From Linum tenue (taxonomy: Eukaryota; Streptophyta; Magnoliopsida; Malpighiales; Linaceae), in contig CAMGYJ010000010.1 in NCBI GenBank assembly GCA_946122785.1, forward strand, positions 16,653,467 through 16,717,466: a DNA stretch of 64,000 nt. The letters are read 5' to 3'. The notes beneath the pieces are model-generated. The model ran no database searches. It was not told the origin of the DNA and saw nothing but the letters and a program-made list of their open reading frames with translations. Position 1 is the stretch's first letter. Each line of letters opens with the position of its first letter. The position numbers were made by a program, and so were the translations under genes. Positions 44,839-55,639 of this stretch are shown piece by piece.

Positions 44839-45172
44839 GTTACGGTCAACGTTCCAAATTTTAGTATTATAGTTAAAAAAGAGTTATAAAATTATTAACA
44901 ATAACATACAAATGACTTATATTTTGTTGTGTTAAAAAGAATTTACTAGTACTTTATAATTCAAAATTCTAAAAACTTTGAAAGATTTAACTAATAATTA
45001 CTTGATCCTTTTCTATCTTTCATTCTAAAAAAAAAGTCGGGGAAAAGAATTGTCCACCATGCTGAATCGGCTCTCTGCCCTAAACCATTGCCACCGGTGG
45101 ACTCTCCACCGCCTCCTTCCAATGAAACCTTCACCACCACTTCTGTCGTCGATCAATCACGATCACAAACAT
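44839..45172 (+). repeat. right arm of the inverted duplication (native PPR 5' end)
   Basis: Promoter/5' UTR and first codons of the PPR pseudogene. It pairs with 43437-43785 over about 340 bp with scattered substitutions and small indels. The two arms could form a long hairpin RNA if transcribed together. Confidence 0.85.
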
Positions 45173-46178
45173 ATGTTCCCTTGAGCTCTCTCATTCTCAG
45201 GCCATCAGACCGGCGAAGCATACTCCAAACGACCACCACCGAGCCGTCGCCGACACTGAATGCTGCTTTTCTAACTTTCCTAATTCTTAATTTGTCCGAC
45301 CGGCGGACCTTGGCCCAGACGCTCCACTCGCAGTCCATTGAATGGAGTACGAAGCTTGTCAATAGGATCATGAAACGCCTTTTGAACCACGATCCAGAAA
45401 CTCTGCAATTTTTCTATTTTCTTTCCCACCACCCTTCGTACTGCCACCAGGCCTCTTCCTACGACCACACCATCGACATATCGGCTCGCCTCCACCAGCG
45501 GCGGATCCAGAACATAGTAGAGCACTGGACCACATTTTTTAAGAAAATTAAATACCATAAAAAAATATATAATAGCCATAATTTTTGTACAATGTCAATT
45601 GTACACGAAGGTCTTTTAATTAGTAAATTCTTCAATAATGAAATTTACATACATACCAATAGCATACTATCTTTAGTAAAAAATAGCTAAACAATCGACG
45701 AGAAACTCATCACTCATTAAGTTGCGCAAATAAGTGATGAAAAGGTTCTAGACAAATCAATCGACTAATCAATTTGTATTGTGTGTCCATCCCTATTTAC
45801 ACCAGCTGCTCTAGTAATTTTTCAAGGGAACAAACCTCATATTTCTTTTAGTCTTTAAGGCATCATTGTTTTTTATAAGGCGATAATCATTGGGGTTAGA
45901 ATTTCTAGGCTAAATTTGGGTAGAGATTTGAATATATTCGTTTGAACCATTTTTCTCGTTACACACAATTTTATTGTAAAATAACACTGACCGAATATCT
46001 AATATCAAAAAATTCATAAAGGGTATACTAGCTCTGGATCTAGAGGAGGACTGGGCCGTGGCCCGGGGTGGCCACCCCCTAGATCCGCCCCTAGCCTCCA
46101 CGATTTCCAGACTTTATGGACTATGGTCTCTCGGATGCGCTCAACTAAGATTAGAACACCCAAAACCTTCGCCACCAG
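45059..46178 (+). pseudogene. PPR protein (OTP43-like), N-terminal part, broken
   Basis: The start at 45059 opens MLNRLSALNHCHRWTLHRLL, a basic, hydrophobic leader typical of mitochondrial targeting. A one-base deletion near 45087 shifts the frame; the shifted frame is open from 45088. It reads TFTTTSVVDQ, then QTLHSQSIEWSTKLVNRIMK, LQFFYFLSHHPSYCHQASSY and DHTIDISARLH up to 45495. A 598-bp hAT element interrupts it. The same protein resumes at 46094 (RLHDFQTLWTMVSRMRSTKI, then TPKTFAT). Order and motifs match the N-terminus of the plant P-class PPR protein OTP43, which acts in mitochondrial nad1 intron splicing. LILxxSDRR appears twice (45187-45212, 45283-45310), a possible internal duplication. 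The middle of the gene is missing; the C-terminal part lies at 53418-53941. Confidence 0.8.
45496..46093. mobile_element. hAT-type element inside the PPR gene
   Basis: Ends CAGCGGCGGATCCAG and the complement of ctagatccgcccctA. An exact 8-bp duplication GCCTCCAC lies at 45488-45495 and 46094-46101. Removing one copy restores the PPR sequence ARLHDFQTLW across the site. No transposase, about 600 bp, AT-rich. This is a non-autonomous hAT insertion. Confidence 0.9.
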
Positions 46179-47040
46179 GACCGCGAACTAGAGCTGTTGG
46201 CCGTGAACTCAAGTGAGTGAAGAGATGCGTTGCGACAAAGCACGCCGAGTTCACGGACGCGTTGAGGAGTTCACAGCTGTGAACTGAGCCCGATCCCAGT
46301 ATAAAATATGACCTGAAAGGAAGAGAGAGGGAGCCCAAAAGTGTGAGAGATCATCTTCTTCTTCAGATTTTAGAGAGAAAGGACGAACCAAGGAAGAAGA
46401 AGGAAGAATCTCCCCAAGAGAAGATCAACACAAGATCAAAGGAGAGTGGAGGCATCACCATGATGGTTTCTACTTCTTTCTTTTATGTTCTTCCCCTTTC
46501 TAGCATGGAGTAGTTTCCTCTTTCACTTGGGTGTTGTGAAACCCTAACTATTTGCCATGTAGTTGTTGTGTGAATTGAATGATTGTTTATGCGTGTTGTT
46601 TAATATAATGATTGAGCTATTTTTCATGATGATTGTGCATGTTCTTAAAGCCCCAGGTATGTGAGCCTATACTGAGGTGAAAATGGGGCAGGCAGAGCGT
46701 ATCACGAAGGCCTACAGAAAAGAGCTCACTAACCATATTCTCTTAAACCTACATGACAACCATATCTAGGAAGATTGGACCTTAGACAACTGTCACATCT
46801 CTAGCGATCTCCCAACCACTTAATTGGTTGTTTATTAGTAGGTTAGGTTAGATTCTTCACCAAACTTTTGATTCGATTAGATAAAAGTTCAGAGCGAAGT
46901 AATAGTAAGCTTAGGGTTCCCTTGGAATATGATCGAGCCACTTTACTACAACCCTAGATAGGTTATGCTTGGATTAGTTAGGATTGAATAGAGAGTGTGC
47001 ATAGACTTATGAATTTAAAGCTCGTTCACGCAAGCGATCA
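46179..47040 (+). repeat. truncated 5' LTR with palindromes and TATA box
   Basis: It lacks about the first 300 bp compared with the 3' LTR. It contains GTTCACAGCTGTGAAC (46269-46284, a perfect 16-bp palindrome) and half-sites ggccgtgaac and gagttcacgg, then TATAAAATA at 46300. The U5 half (46640-47040) matches 53010-53417 closely. It ends gcgatCA before the primer-binding site. Confidence 0.75.
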
Positions 47041-47062
47041 AGTTTTGGCGCCGTTGCCGGGT
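47041..47062 (+). promoter_or_regulatory. primer-binding site
   Basis: agttttggcgccgttgccgg follows the LTR end directly, as in the 19-27 kb element. A second weak copy (aagtttttggtgccgtttt) occurs at about 47139. Confidence 0.85.
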
Positions 47063-48050
47063 AGTCTTAGGTTATTAGGAAAACCCAAGAATTACTAGTT
47101 TAATCATTCGTTTGGTTTTTCGTGTTTTGTGTAGCATCAAGTTTTTGGTGCCGTTTTCTTTTTCTTTTTGTGTTGTCATTGCTTTTCACCCTCCTTTCTC
47201 CTTGAGGGGTGGTTTGTGTGTGTTTGATTGTTTTTTTTAGCGTGTTTGTTGTTTGTAGTTTGTGAATAATGGATCCATATAGTTGGCTTGAGGAGTGGGG
47301 AGATCACCAAAGGCCTGATTGGTGGTATCCCAAAGCTTCTAGTAGCAGGTCTAGCAAGGATCCCAGTTTCAAGAACAACCACCTCTCCATGCCTATCAAC
47401 GGTATCCTCATGCTTACCAAGCATCTCCGCGATTATACCAAGAGCCACCTCCACAACCTATGGTGAAGACCGAGTTGGAGATGAACATTGAGCGACTTAA
47501 GGTGAGTGCTATATCTAGATGGTCCTAAGACAACTCACTCAAACCCAACCCCGGAACCAGAGAGCATATTGGAGATCGAATTAGAAAAACTCATGACCGG
47601 GAGTGGGATGCACTTCATCATTAACCACCACCTACACCAAAGAGCCTTGTAGATTTAGCATTAGAGCACTCCAACATCCCAATGGAGTGCCTAGATGTTA
47701 GGGATCCCAATCTTCCTCCGGGTTGCTTTCGGATTAAAGATGTTAAACGAGAGGAATGGTGGCTCCAAGAGTTGGGGATCATAGGGACATCTTGCATCAA
47801 GGGAAGTCCCGACCCTTCTACTCAAGAATTCCTCAAAAAACAAGAAGAGATGCTCAAGAGGATAGAGAAGAACGGAAGAGTTATTAAGCAACTTTGCTCG
47901 AGACTCAATCAAGAGATCCTCTTCAACATCAAGAATTAAGCAAAAGAGGAAGTAGTAGAAGAGGAAGAAGTCTCAAAGGTGGACAAGCTAGTGGACCTTG
48001 AAGATCCATACATTGAAGAACTTGCCTGTAAAACCATCTTTGCTCCCAAT

Positions 48051-49124
48051 TAGGGCTGTCAATATGGTTTGGTTTGGTTAACCAAACCATAAGCATAAAA
48101 AACAAAAAACCAAATCAGGTATATTAAAAAACCATAACCAAAACCATTTAGAATTTTAATGGTTTTTGGTTAACCGAAAACCAATAACACTTTTAACGGT
48201 TTCAATTTTGGTTTGGATAACCAAAAACCAACGACTTCAACAAACAGGGGAGAACAGCGCATTCCGAATTTCCAACTCCAATGAAGGATCGATGGCGCTG
48301 AGGTTGATGTTATTAAGCCGTTGACTTCTTAATTTCATCCTCGTCTTCGTCTTCGCCGGCTTGGGTGAGAAATTTACCGTCTGAGGCAATGGGCCATTCA
48401 GTGACGTAATAGAGAGCGATGCTAGCAAAGAAGAGGAGAAGGGTGTTGGAGATGAAGAAGCAGGATTGCAAATTGGCACATTAGACATCGCATGCTTCGG
48501 ACCTAGTGAACAAGATCTTGTAGAGGTTGTTGTAGCTACCGGCGGCGTAACCGAGGACGTTACCGACGGCAAGGAAAAAAGGAGAAGAAAGAATTGGCGA
48601 TACGTGTCTTCTTATGGCTGGTGCCGGACAAATCGGCAAGCAGGGCGCGGCAGGGGCCATAAGCGTGTTATTAACTTGTTAGCCACGTCGAGGATCCAAA
48701 AACCGACGACAAAGACGGAGATGGCATGCGGCTTGGCGGGCATGGAGAGGTCATCGCCGGCGGCATAGCCTATGAGGAAGACGACGACCAGGATGAAGGT
48801 GGCTCCGCCAGAAATGAAGGGGCAGCGGCGGCCGAATCAGGAGGTTCAGCAATTGTTGTAGTAGCCGACGAGGAGGTTCAGTTTGGCCTCAGGTGAGTTA
48901 ATCCAATTGATTAGAGGAAGAGGTACGAGGAGTGGAGGCGGTGATTAGCCGTAGTTGCTGCCTTGTTATTGGTCTGCTTTGGTTTTATTGGTTATTCGAT
49001 TTTAACTGAAACCAAAACCATTAAGATATTAAATGGTTTAAAATCGAAAAACCCAAACCATTAACTTTTTAATTGGTTTGGTTTCGGTTAAAACCAAAAA
49101 ATGAAAACCATATTGATAGCCCTA
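48051..49124. mobile_element. hAT-type element carrying a sucrose-transporter fragment
   Basis: Ends TAGGGCTGTCAATATGGTTT and the complement of accatattgatagccctA; subterminal repeats of ggtttggttaacc and its inverse at both sides. The flanks CTCCCAAT (48043-48050) and ATCCCAAT (49125-49132) are an 8-bp target duplication with one change. The middle 0.65 kb (about 48240-48890) is captured host coding sequence in inverse orientation. No transposase. Confidence 0.85.
48240..48890 (-). pseudogene. captured sucrose transporter (SUT/SUC) fragment
   Basis: On the minus strand, spread over shifting frames: LVGYYNNC, GRRCPFISGG, VFLIGYAAGDDL, KPHAISVFVVGFWILDVANK, LADLSGTSHKKTRIANSFFS, FFLAVGNVLGYAAGSYNNLY, SEACDV, CANLQSCFFISNTLLLF and ALYYVTEWP. 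The order and spacing are those of transmembrane helices 3-6 of plant SUT/SUC proton-sucrose symporters. FWILDVAN and GNVLGYAAGS are family hallmarks. There are several frameshifts and a stop, no introns are visible, and neither end of the gene is present. It is a captured fragment, not a gene. Confidence 0.85.
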
Positions 49125-51792
49125 ATCCCAATCATCAAGAAGAGAGGACTAAAGAAGGGGCATTGACGAGGTTGTGAGAGAGAAATAAGAAAGTGAAGAA
49201 TATGAAGAGCTTGGTATTCAACATGGATAAGATTCTTCACAAAAAGGAGAGGAGGTTGAAGACGCAATTGGAGTCCGACCAATAGACAAGGTCAAAGTGG
49301 ATGAAGCTTCTACAAGTTACTTGTGCTACCAAAGTTATCTGCCCGACCTTGTTACACTCTTAGAGAAGGATACTTTTGCGGGTTCTCTTTGCCAAGATGA
49401 GGCCGATGCATCATCAATCCTTCTTGGAAGACTCGGTGATAACCTTTCAATAATTCTTGATTTGGTTAGAGGCAAAAAGAAAAAAAAGAAGATTTGAAGA
49501 GAGGTTTCATTGGAGGTGTCTTAAGCATTTTCATCTACATGAGCCTTCAACGAATGATCGGGAGACTGATCAAGACTTGAGACTCCACTTGACCGATGAA
49601 AACCTCAACTTCAAGGAGGTCTTAAGTTGGATCGAGAACTTGAAAACAACGTTCCGGTGAAATTACCTAAAAGACACGCTAGTTGGGAGGCACCCCCAAC
49701 ATCGATTTGACTTTTCTTTCCCTTACCTTTCAATAAAGAACTTGCATGTTTGAATTATGTTTTTAGGATTATTTGTAGTGTAAGTAGTAGTAAATGACAT
49801 TGCCCTAGTTAAAAATGAGCTTTAATGGAATATGGTGAAGGGAAAATGATGAAATGCTGATGTGTTGTTGTGTGTTGCATATTTATGAACGAATGTGTGG
49901 TTTGGAGGCCTTCGTGGGCATGAATTGTATGATAGTTTTGATTATAGTCCACCAAGTGCTCGATAAAATGCCCAAACCACATCATTTATGCTTTTGATGA
50001 ATGACAAATGAACTTTAATGCTTATGCTAGACCCCTAAAAAGCACGTTTGAGGGATAGTTTCGAATCTTGATCGATTGGTATAAGGTGTATGGCCCCTTT
50101 GCTCAACAAAGCTTACCACTTTGATATGATTTTTGAACAATCGATCCATACCCCTACCTTATTCGTTTAGGTTGTCTATTGCCTTTGGCTGCGGCATTAA
50201 AACCCCTAGATTTACATATTGTCAATTGAATCAATGAATCAAGATTGTTAACTACATAATCCGACATTGATTTTCACTTTGCACCCTTGTTTTAACTTCA
50301 AACTTCCAATCAATGGAGGGATCGGACCATTCGAAACTCCACACAACAATTTGAGCCTCGATCGCTACTACATCATGATCAAGAACATAAACAACAACTA
50401 AAAGTGTCACCTAGAGGTCAAGAGACTGAGTCCAAAAAGGCGATTTCTCAACTTTGGGAGGAGATCAACCCACCCACCATACCCTTCAATCCCACAATTA
50501 CTTCGGCTAAGCATTTTGGTAACTTCGTTCCCCTATCCTCATACCCTTCTCACATTGAGGACAATGTATTCCTTAGGTGTGTGTGTGTGGGGGGGGGGGG
50601 GTATGCATGAATGCCTGTGTGGAATGTTGTTATTGATTATATTCTCTTATGTCATGAATGTTTGAATGCTTGATCGAGAGAGAGTGTGCTTTAGAGTGAT
50701 TGTGGACGATGATTTAGTATGATTCAACCACTTGAAGCCTTGTATGCATGCCCAAATGTTTTCATATTTGAAGGCTCCAAGTTGGCCCTTTTGCATTGTC
50801 CATACTCAATGTGCTTTGAATTGTTAGATGATTGTGATGTTGTGCATGATAGGGAGTATAGTGTAGCGCTACGGAAGATGTTGAAAGTGAGGAATTTGCC
50901 CTAAGATGTCCTCCTTGAATGTGTTTATGTTGTCCACTATCTAGGTTAGGATATGTGTGTGAGATTCTTTACTTACTTTCGGACTCAAAATGTTTGAAAA
51001 AGTGTGCTCAATTTTGAAAAATCATTTGAAAAAGAGGTTATCACGTGAGAGGCAACCGAACATAGTGTTTGAGATAAACCGTCAATGGGTTTTTCTCTTG
51101 GTTTGGAGTGCCCATTTGAGGATGCATTTGAGGACCAGATAGCTTTACCACATCCCGATCATCTTTCACTACTCACCATCCCCCAAACACCTCTCTTCCT
51201 CACCAAATCGTATGACAAGGTACAAAGTACCTTTTAACGATTCAATAGACCTCAACTCTCATTTGTACCCAACATGTGTGACAACCCAATATGGAGTGCA
51301 GGCTGGGAAGTGGTGCTCGACTAACATGAATTTGCCCATCAACTTCCCCACACATGACCTTGATTGGGAATACAATGATCCATCTGGTCTTGGTTATGAG
51401 GGAAAGATATCAATTAGCAAAAAAATTCAAAATTTTTGGTGCAATGCGTGTTAACGTTGAAACTGGAGACCGATAAATGACAACTCCTACCTTGAAAAAA
51501 AAAAGAAAGAATAAAGAGCACCTTCTAGACTCCATGGTCTTATTCATTTGTGAGAAATCCCCCGGTGCACACCTTTGATGTCTAGACTCTAGACCTCTTT
51601 AGTGGTAAGGTCCCCATTCGGAAGTGTGTTTTCACGTAGAGATCGGTGATAGAATTCTTAATGACCGGCTGACCTCAAAAGTTGCTAGTTGACCCTCTAC
51701 CGATGATCTATTATGCATGCCATTGTGATTTATCTTGCAAGTTGTACAAGTTTGAGTTAGGTTTGCTTGGGGCGCTTAAGTGTGGGGGAGTT

Positions 51793-53417
51793 TGATAACA
51801 CCTAAAATAGACATTATTTAGCCCTTTTTCTTAAGGCATTTGCATGTTAAATCACCATGTCTAGTCCACATATCAAGTTATTTATGCCTAGTTTTGTTCC
51901 TATTTGCAAAACATGTATTTTACATAGGTATTCTTGATATGAAGGTTTTCATAGGTGAATCGATCCCAATTTGTCGTATTTTATGCTTTTCCCAGTGTTT
52001 GTGATGAAATTCCAGGTTTTATATTTGTCCCGGATTGATTGGGAATCTATTGGAGTTCATCTGACACAATTGGGAAACATAGGAGTAAAAAGGGTAGAAA
52101 AGGGCACAGGTCACGGTCGTGACCATGTTCGTGGCCTAAAGATCACGATCATGAATAGTGACCACGAACTTCAGTAGATGACCAAAAAGAAGGGAGAAAG
52201 TTTCAACACCTGAATCACAAACATGTTGCATTTTGACAGCAAAAAAGATCACGCTCGTGATACTAAGATCATAGTCGCGAACTCGCGATCTTATGAAGGA
52301 GACCGAAACCTCAGAGCTTAAATACGATGTTAAAACGCGAAGTTTTGGGTGAGTCGGCGACGTTCTAGTTGGTCACGGCTAGGTCACGACCGTGGTCATG
52401 CTCTCGAGGTCGTAACCATTGCCAGCAACCTATAAATACTCCTTTTTCTGCACTTGATAAAAGAGAGCCGACCTAGAGTGAGAAAGTTAGGATTTTGGAG
52501 TGTTTTTAGAGAGGGAAACACCTTGGGAGAGCTTCATTGAAGATCCAATCCACTTAAGGAGCAAGAAGAAGGTGCAAGCAAGGAGAAGAAGATTGATTCC
52601 ATCACTCCCTCTCTTCTAGTTTATGTTTTCTTTCTCTCTCTATGACTTGAATCTCTCATTTTTGTTTAGGGAAGATGAACCCTAGTTTATAGGTTGTGTA
52701 TGTATAGGTTTTGCATGAATGTATTTGTCTAGTTGATTTTAATGCTTTATCTAGTTTTAATTGTGCTTGGGTAAATCGACCTAATCTTCTCTACTAGCCT
52801 ACTTGAGCTTCTATATGCTGGGAATGGAGTTTTAGGGTTAGACGAGTATTCACCATATTGCAAATTAGGGTTAGATGAAAGAATATGGTCTTGTGGTGGA
52901 TGAGGCGACCAAACCCCTGCCACAAGAACGCCTTCCTAGATGGAACCCAGGATGAAACCTCGGTGTGTACGGTGGGTAGTACTCATTGAAAAGAGCTAGG
53001 CTCTTAAAACCCTAGATATGTGAGCTTATACCAAGGTGAAAACGGGGCACGCATGGCATACTCAGAGGCGTGTAAATAATCACGAAACCCACAGAAAAGA
53101 GCTCGATCACCGTATTCTCTTAACCTTACATGAAAACCATAGCTAGGAGAATTGGACCCTAGGCAACCGATTCATCTCTAGAGAACTCTCAACCACTTGG
53201 TTGGTTGTTTAGGAGTAGGTTAGGTTTGCTTCTTCACCAAACTTTTGATTCGATTAGATAGTAGTTCATAGCAAAGTGATAGTAAGCTTAGGGTTCTCTT
53301 GGAATACGACCAAGTCACTTTACTACAACCCTAGCTAGGTTACGCTGGGCTTAGTAAGGATTGAATAAAGAGTGTGCATCGACTTATAAATTTAAAGCTC
53401 GATCACGCTAGCAATTA
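51793..53417 (+). repeat. 3' LTR with a TCACG-type palindrome array
   Basis: It starts TGATAACACCTAAAATAGAC directly after a purine tract. U3 contains GGTCACGGTCGTGACC (52109-52124), ATCACGATCATGA (52142-52154), TCACGCTCGTGA (52249-52260) and GGTCACGACCGTGGTC (52382-52397), then TATAAATA at 52431-52438. U5 resembles the 5' LTR. The right end gcaatta meets PPR coding sequence at 53418. Confidence 0.85.
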
Positions 53418-53941
53418 AGTGGCAACTTACAATGCTTTTATTTGGGTTTTGTGTAAGAAATAAGTTTAGAGAATACTCTAGCGGTTTTTGGGTACATGAT
53501 TAGGAAAGGTTACAAGCCAAATGCAGCAACTACAGTGCTCATTCATGGGAGGGCATTGCCATTTATGGGGAAGATGAAAGGTGATGGTTGTCAGCTGAAT
53601 TTGCAGGACTACAAAGTCATGATTCGTTACTTGTTTGATGCTGGAGAAATCGAAAAGGGGTTGAATTTGTTTGAGAAAATGGGTCGTGGGGATTGCTTGC
53701 TCAGTTTGGATACCTACAATATTATGATAAGTGGAATGTTTTTAAGAAAACAAAAACATATGATTTATTGCTTGCTAGGAAATTGTTAATTGAGATGGTT
53801 GAACAAGAATTCGTGCCTCAAAGATTTACTTTCAATCGGATACTTAATGGGCTATCATTAACTGGCAATCATGAGTTTGCTAGGAAGATTATGAGATTGC
53901 AAAGTAAATGTGGGCATGTGCCTCATAAACTGAAATTTTGA
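53418..53941 (+). pseudogene. PPR protein (OTP43-like), C-terminal part
   Basis: It begins VATYNAFIWVLCKK, frameshifts, then reads LENTLAVFGYMIRKGYKPNA, DYKVMIRYLFDAGEIEKGLN, LFEKMGRGDCLLSLDTYNIM and ISGMF. After another frameshift near 53740 it reads LLARKLLIEMVEQEFVPQRF, TFNRILNGL and LRLQ-type QSKCGHVPHKLKF to the stop at 53941. These are the last three to four PPR motifs and the C-terminal tail of the same OTP43-like protein whose N-terminus lies 7.2 kb upstream. Roughly 180 residues in the middle are missing. Both halves are the remains of one gene destroyed by insertions. Confidence 0.82.
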
Positions 53942-55639
53942 AGTCTACATGGCAAGAAGTCTTTGAGAATTGGATTAGTTAATTGACACAAGAACCTTTT
54001 TGTTGGAGGGTCTGCCGTCTTGGTATAAGATTGAGGGAAAATCCTAGATGTATTGGATTGTTATTTGGCATCCTGAAGGGCTTGTGGAAGAAATACTTAT
54101 CATCTGATAAAGATCGCATGAAACTTACTAAGTGGATCACTTTGGTGAAAGCTGCAATTCTGATATGCAACTATCTAAGGAGTATGAATCTACTGGCAGA
54201 TAGGTCTTTGGATCTTGTTAAGTTAAAAATTTCGGATACCGAAACCACTTTATGTGGCAAGTCCATATTATGCCCATTGAGCACCATTCCATGAGGTTGG
54301 TATATAATCTAGTAAATTATAGAGAATCTTGCTGCAACTTTTCCCCATTCTTGAATTATTGAGGTGTCTGCCGTCCCGTGAGGTCACTGGCAAATACCTC
54401 ATTCGTGCTTAATTTGGGAATGTTACTATTTGATGACAATGTCATGTTTCGGAATTTTTTTCAAGTTTTCATAAACTTAGATCTTGGATTTCGATAGTAC
54501 ACTCATTGATGACTACCTTTTTTTCGTTACCAAGAATATTGACTCCATGAAGCTTGTCTTGTCCCATGTTCTATTCTTTCTCTTATGAAGCCAAATGTTG
54601 AGTAAAATGCAACGTCCAGTCCCTATTTTTCTACTGTTTGTTGTAGAACATTTCTTTAATTGTGAGTTTCGACCTATGTGACAATATCTACTGATGCTAC
54701 ATACTTATTGATTCAGTGAGGGACAAATTCTCAAGGATAGACCAACCCAAGTTCTGTTGGATTTTAATGAAGCCGGGACATGAAATGTTAAAGCTACTTA
54801 TGTATACAAGTGATTCCATAACACGATAAAAGGGTAACATATTAAGTCATCTCCGTTCCAATGGATCCTTCAAAGTTGTTATTATGGAAAGCTTCTTGTG
54901 GCTTGGGTTTCACTTGTCACCATATCCTGTTCTGTTATTAATCGACACAGTTCCTAGTGTGCAACCTACCACTTGGGGATGCACGCCATCACCATGTAAA
55001 AATGACTAGTGCAGTTATTTTTTTGGTTAGCTTGCTTGTCACCCCTATCGTTGTTGAAAACAATCTAACTGGTAGCAACATTTGAGAAAACAGTAAAACA
55101 AAGCAGAACTGTAAAGCTTGCTTGAAATGGCAACAAACGAAGCCTTGGTGGAAAGATGAGGAAAATGAGATTGCTTTCAGCTCATTTTGGCTCCCTCTTT
55201 AAAGCTGCTACTCCCGCTGAACTTCTCCGTCTGGTCAGCTGGTCTGGGTTCAATACTTGCCTTGTGTTAATTTTTTTTTTGATGTTTTTCATTCCATTTC
55301 TTGTTGCCGTCTCATGTCCAAGTAAAAACGAAGTGGTTTTTTGCTGTACAAGCTCGGTTAGCTTTTGGAGAGAAAGATGTAAGGCGCAAGCTGTGATTTG
55401 ATCTGTAGGTCCACAAACTTCAAGAGTACCTTATATACCTTATGAAGTTTGGTTTCCCAGTAGTACGCTTAAAAGCCTTTTGTGAGCATTTTCCCCATCT
55501 CCTTTTTTGATGAAACAAAGTAGAAAGGCAAATCCTTTTGCTTGGATGAAACAAATTAAAGCAGAAAGGCGGAGTCGTCCAAAATGACAAATAAGCGAAA
55601 CGATTTACCCAGGCCAACAAACAAGAGAATTAATACCTA
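53942..55639. other. unassigned sequence between PPR remnant and ClpC-like ORF
   Basis: 53942-54300 is probably the old 3' UTR of the PPR gene; a 103-codon frame there has no known domain. 54300-55640 shows no gene I can support. An 81-codon frame at 55156-55401 has one hydrophobic stretch and no homologue I recognise. Confidence 0.4.

Larger units (their letters stand above)
47063..51792 (+). other. interior of the Athila-like element, little coding capacity
   Basis: Short open frames only. 47682-47939 (85 codons, MECLDVRDPNLPPGCFRIKD) and 49297-49497 (66 codons, with CYQSYLPDLVTLLEK) probably belong to one degraded ORF split by the hAT at 48051-49124; I do not recognise the domain. The ORF ends at about 49660 before the gggaggcaccccc trailer. 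49.7-51.8 kb is a long non-coding 3' region with attgaggacaatgtattcct and a 13-nt G run (50589-50601), and it ends in ttaagtgtgggggagtttga before the LTR. Confidence 0.55.
46179..53417 (+). mobile_element. Athila/Tat-like non-autonomous element inserted in the PPR gene
   Basis: A truncated 5' LTR, primer-binding site at 47041, a poorly coding interior and a full-size 3' LTR. The trailer motif gctagttgggaggcaccccc lies at about 49680 and two purine tracts lie near 50590 and 51775, as in the 19-27 kb element. No RT or integrase is seen. The two LTRs are similar in U5 but very different in U3, and PPR coding sequence between the two insertion borders is missing. Two related elements have probably recombined. 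A hAT element lies inside (48051-49124). Confidence 0.75.

Noticed and set aside
50589..50601. Functional G-quadruplex
   Set aside because: A single G run of about 13 nt in the purine-tract region; there are no four separated G blocks.
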